Positions 24,476-32,508 of a stretch of 64,000 nt of DNA are shown one piece after another. Under the pieces are notes generated by a model, which was given only the letters and a program-made list of their open reading frames with translations, ran no database searches and had not been told where the DNA came from. The position numbers were made by a program, and so were the translations under genes. The stretch's first letter is position 1; every line of letters begins with the position of its first letter. The DNA is from Thalassolituus sp. UBA1087 (GTDB lineage: Bacteria; Pseudomonadota; Gammaproteobacteria; Pseudomonadales; Oceanobacteraceae). Location: the NCBI GenBank assembly GCA_002314145.1, contig DCCG01000002.1:95482-159481 (forward strand). The letters are read 5' to 3'.

Positions 24476-25169
24476 TCTGCACCACGGCTCACCACTGACG
24501 ACACCAGGGCTGCTGCGACTGCTGCAACTTTCCAGTGTCAGTCTGCCGGTAGGCGGCTTTGCTTTCTCCCAGGGACTGGAATATGCAGTCGAAAAAGGCT
24601 GGGTCAGAAATATGGCTCAGACACGACACTGGATCGCAACGCAACTGCACGAAACCCAGGCACTTATTGATCTGCCGGTATTAAAAGGTGCTATGCAGTC
24701 TGCGGCCGAAAAAAATGAAGCGCGCTGGTGTGAATGGAATGATTTGATTCTTGCCAGCCGTGAAACCCGGGAGCTGCGTCTGACGGATACGGCCATGGGC
24801 GAAGCCCTGGTACGTCTGTTAAAAAGTCTCGACGTTGAGTTACCTGACTACGCGCTGAATGCCGAAGGTGATATCAGCTTTGTCGCACTCTATGCCTGGC
24901 CTGCGGTGCAGTGGCAGATTCCCTATGAATCCGCTGCCACCGGGTTAAGCTGGGCATGGCTGGAAAATCTGGTTGCGGCGGCTACCAAACTGGTTCCTTT
25001 GGGGCAGACCCAGGCACAGCAGCTGCTCAGTGATTTACAGACGCTGATTCCCGGGGCAATTGATATATCACACGCAGTGGCAGAAGACGAAATCGGCGGC
25101 TCATTACCGGCGATGGCGATAGCCAGTGCGAAACATGAGACGCAATACACGCGCCTGTTCCGGTCATGA
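24465..25169 (+). CDS. ureF: urease accessory protein UreF
   Basis: 234 residues from ATG 24465, inside the end of ureE. The longer frame upstream is only the shadow of the His-rich ureE tail. Family motifs: LLQLSSVSLPVGGFAFSQGLE (about 18-38), ASRETRELRLTD, and the C-terminal SLPAMAIASAKHETQYTRLFRS. It works with UreD and UreG as the GTPase-activating and checkpoint component of nickel insertion. The Shine-Dalgarno is poor, consistent with translational coupling to ureE. Unusually, 255 bases separate it from ureG. Confidence 0.95.
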   Translation: MTTDLHHGSPLTTPGLLRLLQLSSVSLPVGGFAFSQGLEYAVEKGWVRNMAQTRHWIATQLHETQALIDLPVLKGAMQSAAEKNEARWCEWNDLILASRETRELRLTDTAMGEALVRLLKSLDVELPDYALNAEGDISFVALYAWPAVQWQIPYESAATGLSWAWLENLVAAATKLVPLGQTQAQQLLSDLQTLIPGAIDISHAVAEDEIGGSLPAMAIASAKHETQYTRLFRS

Positions 25170-25424
25170 AGACTGGTTGCGTTGTCAGTACTTTGTTAAA
25201 AATTATCTCAGGATGCTCAGGCAGGGAAACAACACTCCGCTCCTTCGATAATTTTTGCCTCGTTCTGGTTGCCTCACTGACGTCCTCATCGCAGGCCAGA
25301 TTGCAGCTACGGCGCTGAACGTAAAAAGACAGTGGCATTAAAAGGGCGTTGTCCGGAGCTGGCCGGCGCCCTGACAGGTAAAATTAAAGAATTTAAGAAA
25401 TACTCAGAATTTCTGGAGAACACA
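25170..25424 (+). other. ureF-ureG spacer with inverted repeat
   Basis: A 255-base gap in an operon where ureF and ureG normally adjoin. It holds a perfect 10-bp inverted repeat (AAAAATTATC 25198-25207, GATAATTTTT 25247-25256). An in-frame extension of ureG back to 25332 lacks a ribosome site. It could hold an internal promoter, a processing site or the scar of a deletion; nothing more can be supported. Confidence 0.5.
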
Positions 25425-26066
25425 ATGAAAAAACAAACTCTGCGCGTTGGTGTTGGCGGCCCGGTAGGTTCCGGTAAAACGGCCTTACTGCGTTCACTCT
25501 GCTCGGCCATGCGCGAGCATTACAATATTGCCGTAGTCACCAATGATATTTACACCAAAGAAGACGCGGAATTTCTGACCCGTAACGAAGCGCTTCCCGC
25601 CGACCGTATTATGGGGGTTGAAACCGGTGGCTGCCCGCACACCGCCATCCGTGAAGATGCATCAATGAACCTGGCCGCTATCGACGAATTGATGAAGCGC
25701 CACGGCGATCTGGATGTGGTATTTGTTGAAAGTGGCGGTGATAATCTCAGCGCGACCTTCAGTCCGGAACTGTCTGATCTTACAATTTATGTAATCGATG
25801 TTTCCGCAGGTGATAAAATTCCACGTAAAGGTGGCCCGGGTATCACACGGTCAGACCTTTTGGTGATTAACAAAACAGACCTCGCCCCACTGGTTGGTGC
25901 CGACTTGAACGTGATGGATGTGGATGCCGCCAGAATGCGTGGCGATCGCCCTTTTGTTTTCTCCAACCTGAAGCAGGCCGAAGGTCTGGACGATATTATT
26001 AATTTTATTGTCAGCGAAGGCATGCTGGAAACGAAAGATATTCCACCGGCAAAAGCTGTGGTCTGA
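25425..26066 (+). CDS. ureG: urease accessory GTPase UreG
   Basis: 213 residues from ATG 25425, fixed by TGGAG 7-8 bases upstream and the canonical N-terminus MKKQTLRVGVGGPVGSGKTA. P-loop GPVGSGKT, the metal-binding CPH motif (GVETGGCPHTAIREDAS), FVESGGDNLSATF, and the base-recognition NKTD are all present. This SIMIBI GTPase couples GTP hydrolysis to nickel delivery. Last essential gene of the urease operon, 131 bases before hupE. Confidence 0.98.
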   Translation: MKKQTLRVGVGGPVGSGKTALLRSLCSAMREHYNIAVVTNDIYTKEDAEFLTRNEALPADRIMGVETGGCPHTAIREDASMNLAAIDELMKRHGDLDVVFVESGGDNLSATFSPELSDLTIYVIDVSAGDKIPRKGGPGITRSDLLVINKTDLAPLVGADLNVMDVDAARMRGDRPFVFSNLKQAEGLDDIINFIVSEGMLETKDIPPAKAVV

Positions 26067-26091
26067 CCACCGGCATGTATAACCATCACTG

Positions 26092-26108
26092 ACCGGGCAA
26101 TGCCCGGT
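26092..26108 (+). other. hairpin between ureG and hupE
   Basis: ACCGGGC-AAT-GCCCGGT, a perfect 7-bp stem with no T-tract after it. It may attenuate or stabilise the upstream transcript. Confidence 0.35.
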
Positions 26109-26197
26109 ATGCAGTCGATGATGAATAACCGGCGGCAATAAAATATTTTTTTAAGTAAACTGATTCCATCGAATGAAACTCCCAAAGGAGAGATGTT

Positions 26198-26779
26198 ATG
26201 AAAAAACTGCTGATCTCTGCCGCAGCACTTATGCTGCCGGCTGTGGCATTTGCCCACACAGGTCACGAAACCTCTGGCTTCGCCAGTGGCCTGGCTCACC
26301 CTTTTACCGGGCTTGACCATTTACTGGCCATGCTGGCCGTGGGTCTGTGGGCCGCACGTCAATCAGGTGCCGCACGCTGGGCAACGCCGGTAGCCTTTGT
26401 GCTGATGATGGGCGTCGGTGCCGTGGCAGGGACCACACAATGGCAATTACCCATCACTGAATGGATGATCGTCGCATCCGTTGTTGTGTTTGGTGCTCTG
26501 GTGGCATTCAACCTGAAACTGAAAATGGCCAACAGCGCTATTGCCGGTGCCGCCGTAGCAGGCGTATTTGCTTTCTTCCACGGTTTTGCCCACGGTGCTG
26601 AGATGCCGGCCATGGCCAGCCTGGCCACTTACGGTGCAGGCTTTATGCTGGCAACCGCTATCCTCCACGCAGCGGGCTACCTGATGGCAGCATTTGGCAA
26701 CAATAAAGTGGCAGACATGAGCCGCCGCGCTGCCGGTGCCTCTATTGCAGTTGCGGGGATCGCCCTGGGCGTTGCCTGA
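26198..26779 (+). CDS. hupE: HupE/UreJ family nickel permease
   Basis: 193 residues; ATG with AAAGGAGAGATGTT upstream. A signal-peptide-like N-terminus (MKKLLISAAALMLPAVAFA) is followed by the HPFTGLDHLLAMLAVG motif (about 33-48), five or six membrane segments, and FFHGFAHGAEMP (about 126-138) containing the second His-rich family motif. HupE/UreJ proteins import nickel, here for urease maturation. It closes the cluster and is followed by a strong terminator. Confidence 0.95.
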   Translation: MKKLLISAAALMLPAVAFAHTGHETSGFASGLAHPFTGLDHLLAMLAVGLWAARQSGAARWATPVAFVLMMGVGAVAGTTQWQLPITEWMIVASVVVFGALVAFNLKLKMANSAIAGAAVAGVFAFFHGFAHGAEMPAMASLATYGAGFMLATAILHAAGYLMAAFGNNKVADMSRRAAGASIAVAGIALGVA

Positions 26780-26791
26780 GCTTAACCACTC

Positions 26792-26818
26792 AAAACGCCG
26801 GTTCGCCCGGCGTTTTTT
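26792..26818 (+). terminator. rho-independent terminator after hupE
   Basis: AAAACGCCGG-TTCGC-CCGGCGTTTT with six T residues at 26813-26818, 12 bases after the hupE stop. It terminates the urease/nickel operon. Confidence 0.92.
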
Positions 26819-26928
26819 GCCCCACCCGTATAGCCATATACTCATTTATTGATCTACAAGGCATATCTGCACATATCGCCATGGCATGCTGACAGCGTTG
26901 GCTCTGATAACCCATGTGGAGATGCCCT

Positions 26929-27324
26929 ATGAATAAACTGACCTGCCTGCTTTGCCCTGTATTTGCTGTCAGCCTCAGCCTGACAAGCGCTCTAGCCTCT
27001 GCGGCTGATACCAACGCTGATTCCCCGGCCACGGCAACCAGGCCCGCCACGGGCCCGCAAAACGGTATGGGCCAGCAAAAAGGAGGGGGAATCGGCCGCA
27101 ACCGCCCGTCATTTGACGATTTTGATCTCAACCATGACGGCAGCATTACTGACGCTGAACTCAATCAGGCCCGCGCGCAGCGGATCCGTCAGAATTCAGA
27201 AGCAGGTAAAGCCATGCGCAACATGGGTAACATGAAGCCGTTCGCAACGCTGGATCTGAACGGTGATAACACGATTGACCGCTCTGAATTCGATGCCCAT
27301 CAGAAAAGCATGATGGCCCGCTGA
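26929..27324 (+). CDS. exported EF-hand calcium-binding protein
   Basis: 131 residues from ATG 26929 with GGAG 8 bases upstream; an ATG 15 bases earlier is less likely. A signal peptide ends near residue 25 (ASA/AD). A low-complexity Pro/Gly/Gln/Asn linker follows, then two EF-hand loops: DLNHDGSITDAE (about 68-79) and DLNGDNTIDRSE (about 110-121), both with the correct Asp/Asn/Glu ligands. A small periplasmic or secreted calcium-binding protein of unknown role. A long hairpin follows it. Confidence 0.85.
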   Translation: MNKLTCLLCPVFAVSLSLTSALASAADTNADSPATATRPATGPQNGMGQQKGGGIGRNRPSFDDFDLNHDGSITDAELNQARAQRIRQNSEAGKAMRNMGNMKPFATLDLNGDNTIDRSEFDAHQKSMMAR

Positions 27325-27329
27325 CGGCT

Positions 27330-27357
27330 CCGGGGTTCCGCCATTGCGGAACCCCGG
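27330..27357 (+). terminator. hairpin after the EF-hand gene
   Basis: A perfect 12-bp stem (CCGGGGTTCCGC / GCGGAACCCCGG) with a 4-base loop, 5 bases after the stop. No T-tract follows, so termination would be inefficient or factor-assisted. A second short hairpin, GCGGGCA-TGA-TGCCCGC-like, lies at 27382-27398. Confidence 0.5.
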
Positions 27358-27482
27358 CCCTGCCCGGCGGTCTGAGCGGCCGCGGGCATGATGCCCGCTC
27401 AGGTATTACACTGAACCTGATGTCGCCGGCACTTAACAGGAAACTAACCACCGTCAGCATGAAAATATCAACATCCGGAGTC

Positions 27483-28148
27483 ATGACCGACCCGCTCTCT
27501 GCTTCAGACAATGCATCACATGGACAACACCAGACCGTGCCAGCGGACTTTGTTCTGTTGGAAGAAACCATCCCGGATCTGGTGATCGATCTGAAATACG
27601 CCGGACAGGACAATTTCGTCGGCTATCCCCTGCCCGGCTACCAGCAGGCCCGTGCCATGCTCACCCGTGACGCGGCCCTGGCGCTGCGCTCGGTGCAGGA
27701 TCAACTGCGCCCCCTGGGCCTTGGCTTAAAGATTTTTGACGCTTACCGGCCACAGAGAACGGTGGATTTTTTCCTCGAATGGGCCAAAGACAGCCGTGAT
27801 AACAGCCGCAAAGCAGAATTTTACCCGGCCCTGGATAAACCACAGCTGCTGGCCGAAGGTTACCTAAATTCACCTTCCGGGCACTCCCGCGGCAGCACGG
27901 TTGACCTCACTCTGATCCGCCGCTCAGACGATTCCGAGCTGGACATGGGCACACCGTTCGACTTTTTTGGCCCGGCTTCGTGGACGAATTTTAGTAATCT
28001 CAGTGAAACTCAGCGTTCCAACAGGGCGTTCTTACAGAAAATCATGAATGGGTGGAATTTTTCCGGTGTTAAAGAGGAATGGTGGCATTTCACACTCAAA
28101 AATGAACCTTACCCGGATCGCTATTTTGACTTTTTAACCGGCTCATAA
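27483..28148 (+). CDS. VanX/DdpX-like D-Ala-D-Ala dipeptidase (peptidase M15D)
   Basis: About 221 residues if begun at ATG 27483; ATGs at 27420 and 27459 are possible and none has a convincing ribosome site. VanX-family blocks: VIDLKYAGQDNFVG, FDAYRPQRTV, the zinc motif SGHSRGSTVDLTLI (SxHxxGxxxD) and EEWWHF (catalytic Glu and third zinc His). The metalloenzyme cleaves D-Ala-D-Ala, generally for peptidoglycan recycling when no van genes are nearby, as here. No signal peptide, so cytoplasmic. Confidence 0.9.
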   Translation: MTDPLSASDNASHGQHQTVPADFVLLEETIPDLVIDLKYAGQDNFVGYPLPGYQQARAMLTRDAALALRSVQDQLRPLGLGLKIFDAYRPQRTVDFFLEWAKDSRDNSRKAEFYPALDKPQLLAEGYLNSPSGHSRGSTVDLTLIRRSDDSELDMGTPFDFFGPASWTNFSNLSETQRSNRAFLQKIMNGWNFSGVKEEWWHFTLKNEPYPDRYFDFLTGS

Positions 28149-28315
28149 TCCCAAGGCGGGATGTGGTCAAGTCATGAAAACGGATCAATAACGGTCATTA
28201 AATGCCAACCCTGCCCTGGCTGTTGATCCGTGTCATCGTGAAAATTTGGCGAGCCTGAAAGCAGGCTGTAATGTACGCGCTGCCAAAAATTCCAACATCA
28301 GATCCGAGAATAACT

Positions 28316-29704
28316 ATGTCTGAGATTCGTCCACAATACGACCCTGAAAAAGTACCGGCAGAACCGTTGTTTGACCGCAAACATCTGATCGTTCTGATCG
28401 ATATCATTCTGTTTGCTCTGCTCTATAACTTTCTGCCATTCGATCCGCAGGTGGTCACTGGCCTCAGCATACTTATCTTCGTCGCGATTCTGTGGCTGAC
28501 GGAAGCGATTCACGTCAGCGTGACGGCTCTGCTGGTCCCTATTCTGTCAGTCATATTCGGGGTATTCGAGACCCCGAAAGCCCTGTCCAGCTTCGCCAAC
28601 CCGATTATCTTTCTGTTCCTGGGGGGGTTTGCCCTCGCCGCAGCCCTGCACGCACAGAAGCTGGATGCCGCCATTGCCAATAAAGTGCTGCAACTGGCCA
28701 AAGGGCGCCTGAGTATCGCCATCTTTATGCTGTTTATTGTTTCCGCCGGTTTGTCCATGTGGATCAGTAACACCGCGACCACCGCTATGATGCTGCCGCT
28801 GGTGCTGGGTATTCTCAGCCAGCTGGATCCGGTCAAACAGAAGCCCACCCATGTGTTTGCTCTGCTGGGTGTGGCTTACAGTGCCAGTATCGGTGGTATT
28901 GCCACGCTGGTTGGCAGCCCGCCGAATGCTATTGCCGCCGCCCAGACCGGCCTCAACTTTATCGGCTGGATGCAGCTGGCCGCTCCGATTGCCATTATCC
29001 TGCTGCCGGTAGCCATTCTGGTGCTTTACTGGACCGTGAAGCCTGACCTTAAGTACAGCTTCGAGGCCGATCACAAGCCGATGCAGTGGACACCGGCACG
29101 CATTATGACGCTGGTTATTTTCGCTTTCACCGCTCTGTGCTGGATTTTCAGTGGTCCGCTGAACAAAATGCTGGGTGGTTTTTCCAAATTCGACAGCATC
29201 ATCGCCATTAACGCGATTATTCTGCTGGCCTTTTTTGGCGTGGTACGCTGGCGTGATATCGAACGCACCACGGACTGGGGCGTGCTGTTACTGTTCGGTG
29301 GTGGTCTGTGTCTGAGTGCCATTCTGAAAGCCACCGGCACCAGTGTCTTCCTGGCAGAAACCATCGGTGACTTCCTGGATGATGCCGGCCTGTTCTTTGC
29401 CCTGCTGTGCGTGGTCACCTTCGTTGTATTTCTGACCGAATTCGCCAGTAATACCGCCAGTGCCGCGCTGCTGGTCCCCGTCTTTGCCGCCATTGCGGAA
29501 AGCCTGGGAGTATCACCTCTGGTACTGTCGACCGTGATCGCCGTGTCGGCCTCCTGCGCCTTTATGCTGCCGGTGGCAACGCCGCCGAATGCCATTGTAT
29601 TTGGTTCCGGACACATCGAGCAACGCGACATGATGCGTGTGGGTCTGCGTATTAACGTCGTATGTATTGCCCTGATTACCTTCTACGCCTGGTTGTTCTG
29701 GTAA
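28316..29704 (+). CDS. DASS/SLC13 family sodium:dicarboxylate (or sulfate) symporter
   Basis: 462 residues from ATG 28316; ATG 28271 (AGCAGG upstream) would add 15 residues and cannot be excluded. About 11-12 membrane segments are visible. Both SNT motifs that bind sodium and substrate are present (SNTATTAMMLP near 155 and SNTASAALLVP near 380), as is the family signature MLPVATPPNAIVFGSGHI near 420-437. The inner-membrane importer probably takes up C4-dicarboxylates or citrate-like acids; specificity is inferred from the family. Its last 22 bases overlap the convergent hemerythrin gene. Confidence 0.93.
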   Translation: MSEIRPQYDPEKVPAEPLFDRKHLIVLIDIILFALLYNFLPFDPQVVTGLSILIFVAILWLTEAIHVSVTALLVPILSVIFGVFETPKALSSFANPIIFLFLGGFALAAALHAQKLDAAIANKVLQLAKGRLSIAIFMLFIVSAGLSMWISNTATTAMMLPLVLGILSQLDPVKQKPTHVFALLGVAYSASIGGIATLVGSPPNAIAAAQTGLNFIGWMQLAAPIAIILLPVAILVLYWTVKPDLKYSFEADHKPMQWTPARIMTLVIFAFTALCWIFSGPLNKMLGGFSKFDSIIAINAIILLAFFGVVRWRDIERTTDWGVLLLFGGGLCLSAILKATGTSVFLAETIGDFLDDAGLFFALLCVVTFVVFLTEFASNTASAALLVPVFAAIAESLGVSPLVLSTVIAVSASCAFMLPVATPPNAIVFGSGHIEQRDMMRVGLRINVVCIALITFYAWLFW

Positions 29705-30174
29705 TCACCGGCTCCTTTGGGCTGGCCAAAAATCCGCCGCAGGGTGGTATCAATCCAGCCCTGTTGGCGGTGCATGATTTTCATCACCGCCACCGCATAT
29801 TCTTTGTCTTCGTGACGGATATGTTCGATCAGCCAGATATGCAGAAAATTTCTCGCCTTCCGCGCAATTCCGAACGGATCACTGCCTGACACATAATCGT
29901 TCAGCATGGCACTGACTTTATGCTCAAAACGCCGGTGCAGCTGACTGTGACTCCCGTACTCACAGTACCCCGCCTTCAGCATCAGCTCTTCTTCAAACAC
30001 GAAATGGTCCACGGTGTAACTGCGCAGTTTTTCCAGCACTGCAAACACCAGATGCTCGTCCTGTTTTTCAATGGCCACTGTCAGACTGTTAATATAATCC
30101 ACGATCTGATGATGTTGATGGTCGATCACGTCAATGCCCAGTTCGAGGGAGTGGGTCCATTCAATCATTTCCAT
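29683..30174 (-). CDS. bacteriohemerythrin (oxygen-binding diiron protein) 1
   Basis: 163 residues; ATG 30174 with GGA upstream. A four-helix-bundle hemerythrin with all diiron ligands in order: DHQHHQIVDYIN, YTVDHFVFEEELM, HSQLHRRFEHK, IEHIRHEDKEY. It is single-domain and cytoplasmic, and binds O2 (or NO) as a store, carrier or sensor. A perfect FNR/Anr box lies about 64 bases before the start. The 3' end overlaps the DASS symporter stop region by 22 bases. A paralogue lies 230 bases upstream on the same strand. Confidence 0.95.
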   Translation of the reverse strand: MEMIEWTHSLELGIDVIDHQHHQIVDYINSLTVAIEKQDEHLVFAVLEKLRSYTVDHFVFEEELMLKAGYCEYGSHSQLHRRFEHKVSAMLNDYVSGSDPFGIARKARNFLHIWLIEHIRHEDKEYAVAVMKIMHRQQGWIDTTLRRIFGQPKGAGDYQNNQA

Positions 30175-30231
30175 AGCGCATCCAGAATTGATGAAATTTC
30201 GACCAGTGTATGGCAGCGCTCAGGCAGTATT

Positions 30232-30245
30232 TTGATATGTATCAA
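30232..30245 (-). promoter_or_regulatory. FNR/Anr box of hemerythrin gene 1
   Basis: TTGAT-ATGT-ATCAA is an exact match to the FNR/Anr consensus TTGAT-N4-ATCAA. Its centre lies 64 bases upstream of the start codon. At the usual -41.5 position the transcript would begin about 23 bases before the ATG, a class II activation layout. Confidence 0.75.
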
Positions 30246-30403
30246 CAACCACTGCTTAACTGATATTGATATCACCAAAGGAGAAATACATCGCAGCAGA
30301 AGGTCCGGTAACAGAAAAATATCCGTTACCGCCTGACGTGGGAGCGATGGCTCAGGGAGTGCTCAGAATAACCGGAATAAAGGATAAAAGGTCTGGCCGG
30401 GCA

Positions 30404-30868
30404 TTATGCCCGGGTTGTTCCGAATACACGTTTTAATGCCGCGTTCACCCAGCTTTCATTTTTGTTGAGGATTTTTTTAACAAAAGGGGCGTAATCCTGG
30501 TCTTCATGGCGGATGTGCTGAATCAGCCAGACCATCATGGTATTCCTTGCCCGCCGGGCCACCCCCATGGGATCGGTACCATTGCCCAGCTCGGAAACCA
30601 TAATCTCCACTTTGGCTTCAAAACGCCGGTGCACCTGTTTATGGGAATCGGTCAATGGATACCCGGCCTGCTCCAGCAGTTCTTCTTCAAACGCGAAATG
30701 ATCCATGGTGTAATCCCGCAACTGCTCCATCACCTGGTACACCGTTTCCGTATGGCCATGACTGATGGCTTTATTCAGATCGTTGATATAGTCCACCAGG
30801 CGTTTGTGCTGAGCATCAATCACATCGATGCCGATTTCCAGATCCGTATTCCAGCGGATATTTTCCAT
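30404..30868 (-). CDS. bacteriohemerythrin 2
   Basis: 154 residues from ATG 30868 (a TTG at 30874 is possible). It is a close paralogue of the neighbouring hemerythrin with the same ligand series: DAQHKRLVDYIN, YTMDHFAFEEELL, HKQVHRRFEAK, IQHIRHEDQDY. A near-perfect FNR/Anr box is centred 64 bases upstream, the same distance as for gene 1. Both genes therefore appear to be induced together at low oxygen. Confidence 0.95.
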   Translation of the reverse strand: MENIRWNTDLEIGIDVIDAQHKRLVDYINDLNKAISHGHTETVYQVMEQLRDYTMDHFAFEEELLEQAGYPLTDSHKQVHRRFEAKVEIMVSELGNGTDPMGVARRARNTMMVWLIQHIRHEDQDYAPFVKKILNKNESWVNAALKRVFGTTRA

Positions 30869-30925
30869 AAACAAGACTCTGACTAATGAATTATAATCAG
30901 TCTAGGCCAGGAAAACTGTCGCATT

Positions 30926-30939
30926 TTGACACATATCAA
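30926..30939 (-). promoter_or_regulatory. FNR/Anr-like box of hemerythrin gene 2
   Basis: TTGAC-ACAT-ATCAA differs from TTGAT-N4-ATCAA at one half-site base. It has the same spacing to its gene as the exact box before hemerythrin 1. Confidence 0.65.
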
Positions 30940-31071
30940 GCGGTTTTCTATTGAGAAACTACCTTATACCGGCCGCCACAACCCTCTTCTGAATTGCTTC
31001 GGAGACGCCGTCCTGTCAGAGCGCTGCGCTTTACGTCAGACGATTAACAACGGCGGCCAGGCGACCCTGTA

Positions 31072-31098
31072 TTTTTAATATAACTGTCATATTAAAAA
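31072..31098. promoter_or_regulatory. AT-rich palindrome upstream of the cold-shock gene
   Basis: TTTTTAATAT-AACTGTC-ATATTAAAAA: 10-bp perfect arms, 7-base centre, about 300 bases before the csp start. It has the form of an operator or of an intrinsic terminator (it ends in A on one strand and T on the other), but the stem has no GC. Function unknown. Confidence 0.4.
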
Positions 31099-31393
31099 CC
31101 GTAGCGGTTTCAATGCCTGCCACTGAGCTGAACCCTATATCGGCTCCCTGCCCTCCGCCCCTCGCCTTTAGCCGCCAGCCGCGGTTTATTTGTGCGGTAA
31201 TGAAAATATTACTAGACCGCCGGCCAGAAGCCGCGTATGGTGCCCGCAGCTAGAAAGAAAGCCTCAGATTTATACCTCTACATTGCGCTGTTTTATTCGT
31301 AACACGTCGTCCTGCAGTTTTTAAATTCCGGTTGGATTTCATGCATCACGCCCATTGTGGGCATCTGACAATTTAAAATTTCAGGATATGATT

Positions 31394-31603
31394 ATGTCTA
31401 ATAAAGTTCGCGGTACCGTTAAATGGTTTAACGAAGAAAAAGGTTTTGGTTTTCTGGAGCAACCATCCGGTCCGGATGTTTTCGCTCACTACAGCGCCAT
31501 TGCAGCAGACGGTTTCAAAACCCTGCAGGAAGGTCAACAGGTTGAGTTTACAGTTACTCAGGGCCAGAAAGGTCCTCAGGCTGAAAACATCTCACCAGTA
31601 TAA
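31394..31603 (+). CDS. CspA-family cold-shock protein
   Basis: 69 residues from ATG 31394 with AGGA and a 7-base spacer; upstream in-frame ATGs are too close to or before the ribosome site. A single OB-fold cold-shock domain with RNP1 (KGFGFL) and RNP2 (VFAHYSAI). It binds single-stranded RNA/DNA and acts as an RNA chaperone in the cytoplasm. Compared with CspA it carries EQPSGPDVF, with Pro in the RNP1-RNP2 loop. A strong terminator follows. Confidence 0.96.
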   Translation: MSNKVRGTVKWFNEEKGFGFLEQPSGPDVFAHYSAIAADGFKTLQEGQQVEFTVTQGQKGPQAENISPV

Positions 31604-31660
31604 TCATCGGCCGTTTCTGCCTTAACCAGCAGAAACCGGACCATGAGATATACCCAAAAA

Positions 31661-31688
31661 GCCCCGCCGGTCACGGCGGGGCTTTTTT
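31661..31688 (+). terminator. rho-independent terminator after the cold-shock gene
   Basis: A perfect 9-bp stem (GCCCCGCCG / CGGCGGGGC) with loop GTCA is followed by six T residues. Confidence 0.93.
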
Positions 31689-31762
31689 GTGGGCTTGTTT
31701 TTGTCATCCGGGTGTCATCGCGATACCTTAGTGAGAATCAATCACCAATCCGGACATAACCT

Positions 31763-32239
31763 ATGCCAGTCAACACCCTGATTCTGGTGGACGTACAGAA
31801 TGTGTATTACACCACCCGGCAGATATTTTCATGTCATTTTGATTACAACCGCTTCTGGCAAAGCGCTACTCAGGGCAAACAGATAACCCGGGCATTTGCT
31901 TACGCCATTGACCGGGGCGACCGTAAACAGGCGGAATTTCAGAATATCCTGCGGGCCATTGGCTTTACAGTAAAACTTAAACCCTTTATTCAGCGCAGCG
32001 ATGGCAGTGCCAAAGGCGACTGGGATGTGGGGATAGCGGTTGATGCTCTGGAAATGTGCGATGAAGCAGATGAAGTGATACTGGTATCCGGTGACGGCGA
32101 TTTTGACCTGCTGGTTGATGCATTATGTCGTAAAGGTAAATACGTGCATGTATTCAGCGTCGAAAAACTCACGGCGCGCTCACTTATTCAGGCGGCGGAT
32201 CAATACACGGCTATCGGGCCGGACCTGTTACTGAACTGA
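31763..32239 (+). CDS. NYN-domain (PIN-like) putative ribonuclease, LabA/DUF88 family
   Basis: 158 residues forming one NYN domain. Conserved acidic clusters are in place: LVDVQNVYY near the N-terminus, KGDWDVGIAVDAL (about 92-104), and VSGDGDFDLLVDAL (about 112-125). It is a soluble metal-dependent nuclease fold, and family members act on RNA. No operon partner; it follows the csp terminator. A 7-bp hairpin (GTCAGAA/TTCTGAC, 32251-32266) lies 12 bases after the stop. Confidence 0.9.
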   Translation: MPVNTLILVDVQNVYYTTRQIFSCHFDYNRFWQSATQGKQITRAFAYAIDRGDRKQAEFQNILRAIGFTVKLKPFIQRSDGSAKGDWDVGIAVDALEMCDEADEVILVSGDGDFDLLVDALCRKGKYVHVFSVEKLTARSLIQAADQYTAIGPDLLLN

Positions 32240-32508
32240 CCCCGGGCGTTGTCAGAAAATTCTGACGACAAAAACAGATTTTCCTAACCGGCTTATGAAA
32301 ACCTTTAAGCATCAATGATTTAACAGGCACGCGCTGTTTTTTCCTGCACTGACATAGTCGTCACATCCTTTATGTTCTGGCAAACACATCATTCTTTACT
32401 AACATTTCAATCAACGACTATTGCATTTTTTCTCAGTTTTCCGCCCGGACAGAGCCTGTTAAACAGATTTAACAGCTTGTGGGCCTCTGACTGTTATCAG
32501 GAGTCATA

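Larger units (their letters stand above)
30869..31393. other. 525-bp intergenic region upstream of the cold-shock gene
   Basis: No gene is supported. The left end holds the FNR-type box of hemerythrin 2. The middle holds a 27-base palindrome (31072-31098). The right part is presumably the long 5' leader typical of cspA-family mRNAs; I cannot identify a cold box by eye. Confidence 0.55.
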
